DNA of 5,700 bases from Actinomycetota bacterium (GTDB lineage: Bacteria > Actinomycetota > UBA4738), in contig VAYC01000129.1 in assembly GCA_005885025.1 (NCBI GenBank), forward strand, positions 1 through 5,700, given 5' to 3'. Made by a program: the position numbers and the translations under genes. This document shows positions 4,966-5,700 of this stretch, in pieces. The notes beneath the pieces were generated by a model that saw nothing but the letters and a program-made list of their open reading frames with translations, ran no database searches and had not been told where the DNA came from. Every line of letters starts with the position of its first letter. Positions within the stretch are counted from its first letter, which is position 1.

Positions 4966-5700
4966 ATGAGCGACGATCGGCCCCACCGCCCGCGGCGTGG
5001 CCGGCAACCGTCGCCGGCCACCGTGCGCGAGATCTACCGCCGCCTGCGGGATCGATTCGGTCCGCTCGACCCGCCCCGACGGCTCGATCCCCTGGAGGAG
5101 CTCGTGGTCACCGTGCTGTCCCAGAACACGAGCGACGTGAACCGCGACCGCGCCTACGCCGCCATGCGTGGGAGCTTCCCCACGTGGGAAGCCCTGGCGG
5201 GCGCCGACCCGCACGAGTTGGCCGGCGCGATACGGCCCGGAGGGCTCGCCAACATCAAAGCGCCCCGCCTCCTCGCCATCCTCCAGGAGATCCGTGAGCG
5301 TGAAGCGGGATCGCTCGACCTCTCCTGGATGCGGCGCGCGTCACCCGCGAAAGTCCGTGATTACCTCATGTCGCTCCCGGGCGTGGGACCCAAGACCGCC
5401 GCGTGCGTCCTGGCCTTCTCGCTGGGAAGGGCGGCCCTGCCAGTGGACACCCATGTGTTTCGCGTGGCTCGCCGCCTCGGCTTCCTCGATCATCGAACCA
5501 ACGCTGCTCGCGCCCACGCCGTGATGGAGGCTGCTGTGCCTCCGACGCTTCGGGTTCGCATGCACGTGGGGCTGATCCGCCTGGGACGCGAGATCTGCCG
5601 GGCCGGCCGCCCGCGCTGCGAGGTGTGTCCGCTTCAGGACTTTTGTCCAACGGCCCCCTCGGTATTGAGGCTGGCACCGCGGGCAAGAGGTCAGAAAAGG
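4966..5700 (+). CDS. nth: endonuclease III family DNA glycosylase/AP lyase, 3' end missing
   Basis: Enzymes of this family remove oxidised pyrimidines and cut the resulting abasic site in base-excision repair. The frame is open for 245 codons to the window edge. The product has the substrate-side motif LSQNTSDVNRDRA (51-63), a helix-hairpin-helix LPGVGPKTAACVLAF (137-151) with the lyase Lys143, LPVDTHVFRVARRLGF (158-173) with catalytic Asp161, and a complete iron-sulfur loop Cys211-X6-Cys218-X2-Cys221-X5-Cys227. Both Lys and Asp are present, so it should be bifunctional. SQNTSD and GPKTAACV differ from E. coli Nth (SAQATD, GRKTANVV), so it belongs to a divergent branch and may not be the organism's only Nth. 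ATG 4966 is the first possible start, because TAG stands in frame at 4951. At least 18 residues follow the cluster, rich in Arg and Lys. It starts 32 bases after dnaB. Confidence 0.9.
   Translation, partial: MSDDRPHRPRRGRQPSPATVREIYRRLRDRFGPLDPPRRLDPLEELVVTVLSQNTSDVNRDRAYAAMRGSFPTWEALAGADPHELAGAIRPGGLANIKAPRLLAILQEIREREAGSLDLSWMRRASPAKVRDYLMSLPGVGPKTAACVLAFSLGRAALPVDTHVFRVARRLGFLDHRTNAARAHAVMEAAVPPTLRVRMHVGLIRLGREICRAGRPRCEVCPLQDFCPTAPSVLRLAPRARGQKR

Overview
This is a high-GC bacterial window, with G or C in most third codon positions, carrying chromosomal core genes. The gene order rpsF-ssb-rpsR-rplI-dnaB on the plus strand, the GT87-type membrane glycosyltransferase, the frequent GTG starts and the TAnnnT-type -10 boxes point to an actinobacterium (Actinomycetota). 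I cannot resolve the class from sequence alone. I see no sign of a mobile element, CRISPR array, tRNA or rRNA.

Layout. Positions 1-1606 are transcribed leftward: panB (ketopantoate hydroxymethyltransferase), followed 27 bases later by a GT87-family polyprenyl-phosphate-dependent glycosyltransferase that runs off the left edge. Positions 1607-1836 form a divergent control region with three short dyads, candidate promoters in both directions, and an RNA hairpin that covers the rpsF ribosome binding site. Positions 1837-3375 hold rpsF (bS6), ssb, rpsR (bS18) and rplI (bL9), tightly packed: ssb/rpsR overlap by 8 bases and rpsR/rplI by 4, while rpsF and ssb are separated by 96 bases holding two hairpins. 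A 211-base gap with its own candidate promoters precedes dnaB (3587-4933). An endonuclease III family gene starts at 4966 and runs off the right edge, probably as a leaderless transcript.

How the genes work together. The plus-strand block joins three ribosomal proteins with the replication proteins SSB and DnaB, and a base-excision-repair enzyme follows. S6 and S18 bind each other on 16S rRNA. The rpsF leader resembles the S6:S18 autoregulatory RNA known from other bacteria, so the block probably has feedback control of translation. The leftward pair combines coenzyme A precursor synthesis (PanB) with cell-envelope glycosylation. The link may be positional only.

No wholly new system is visible. 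The items most worth a second look are the rpsF leader RNA, an SSB without the canonical acidic C-terminal tip, the tandem hairpins between rpsF and ssb, and the dyad cluster between the divergent transcription units.
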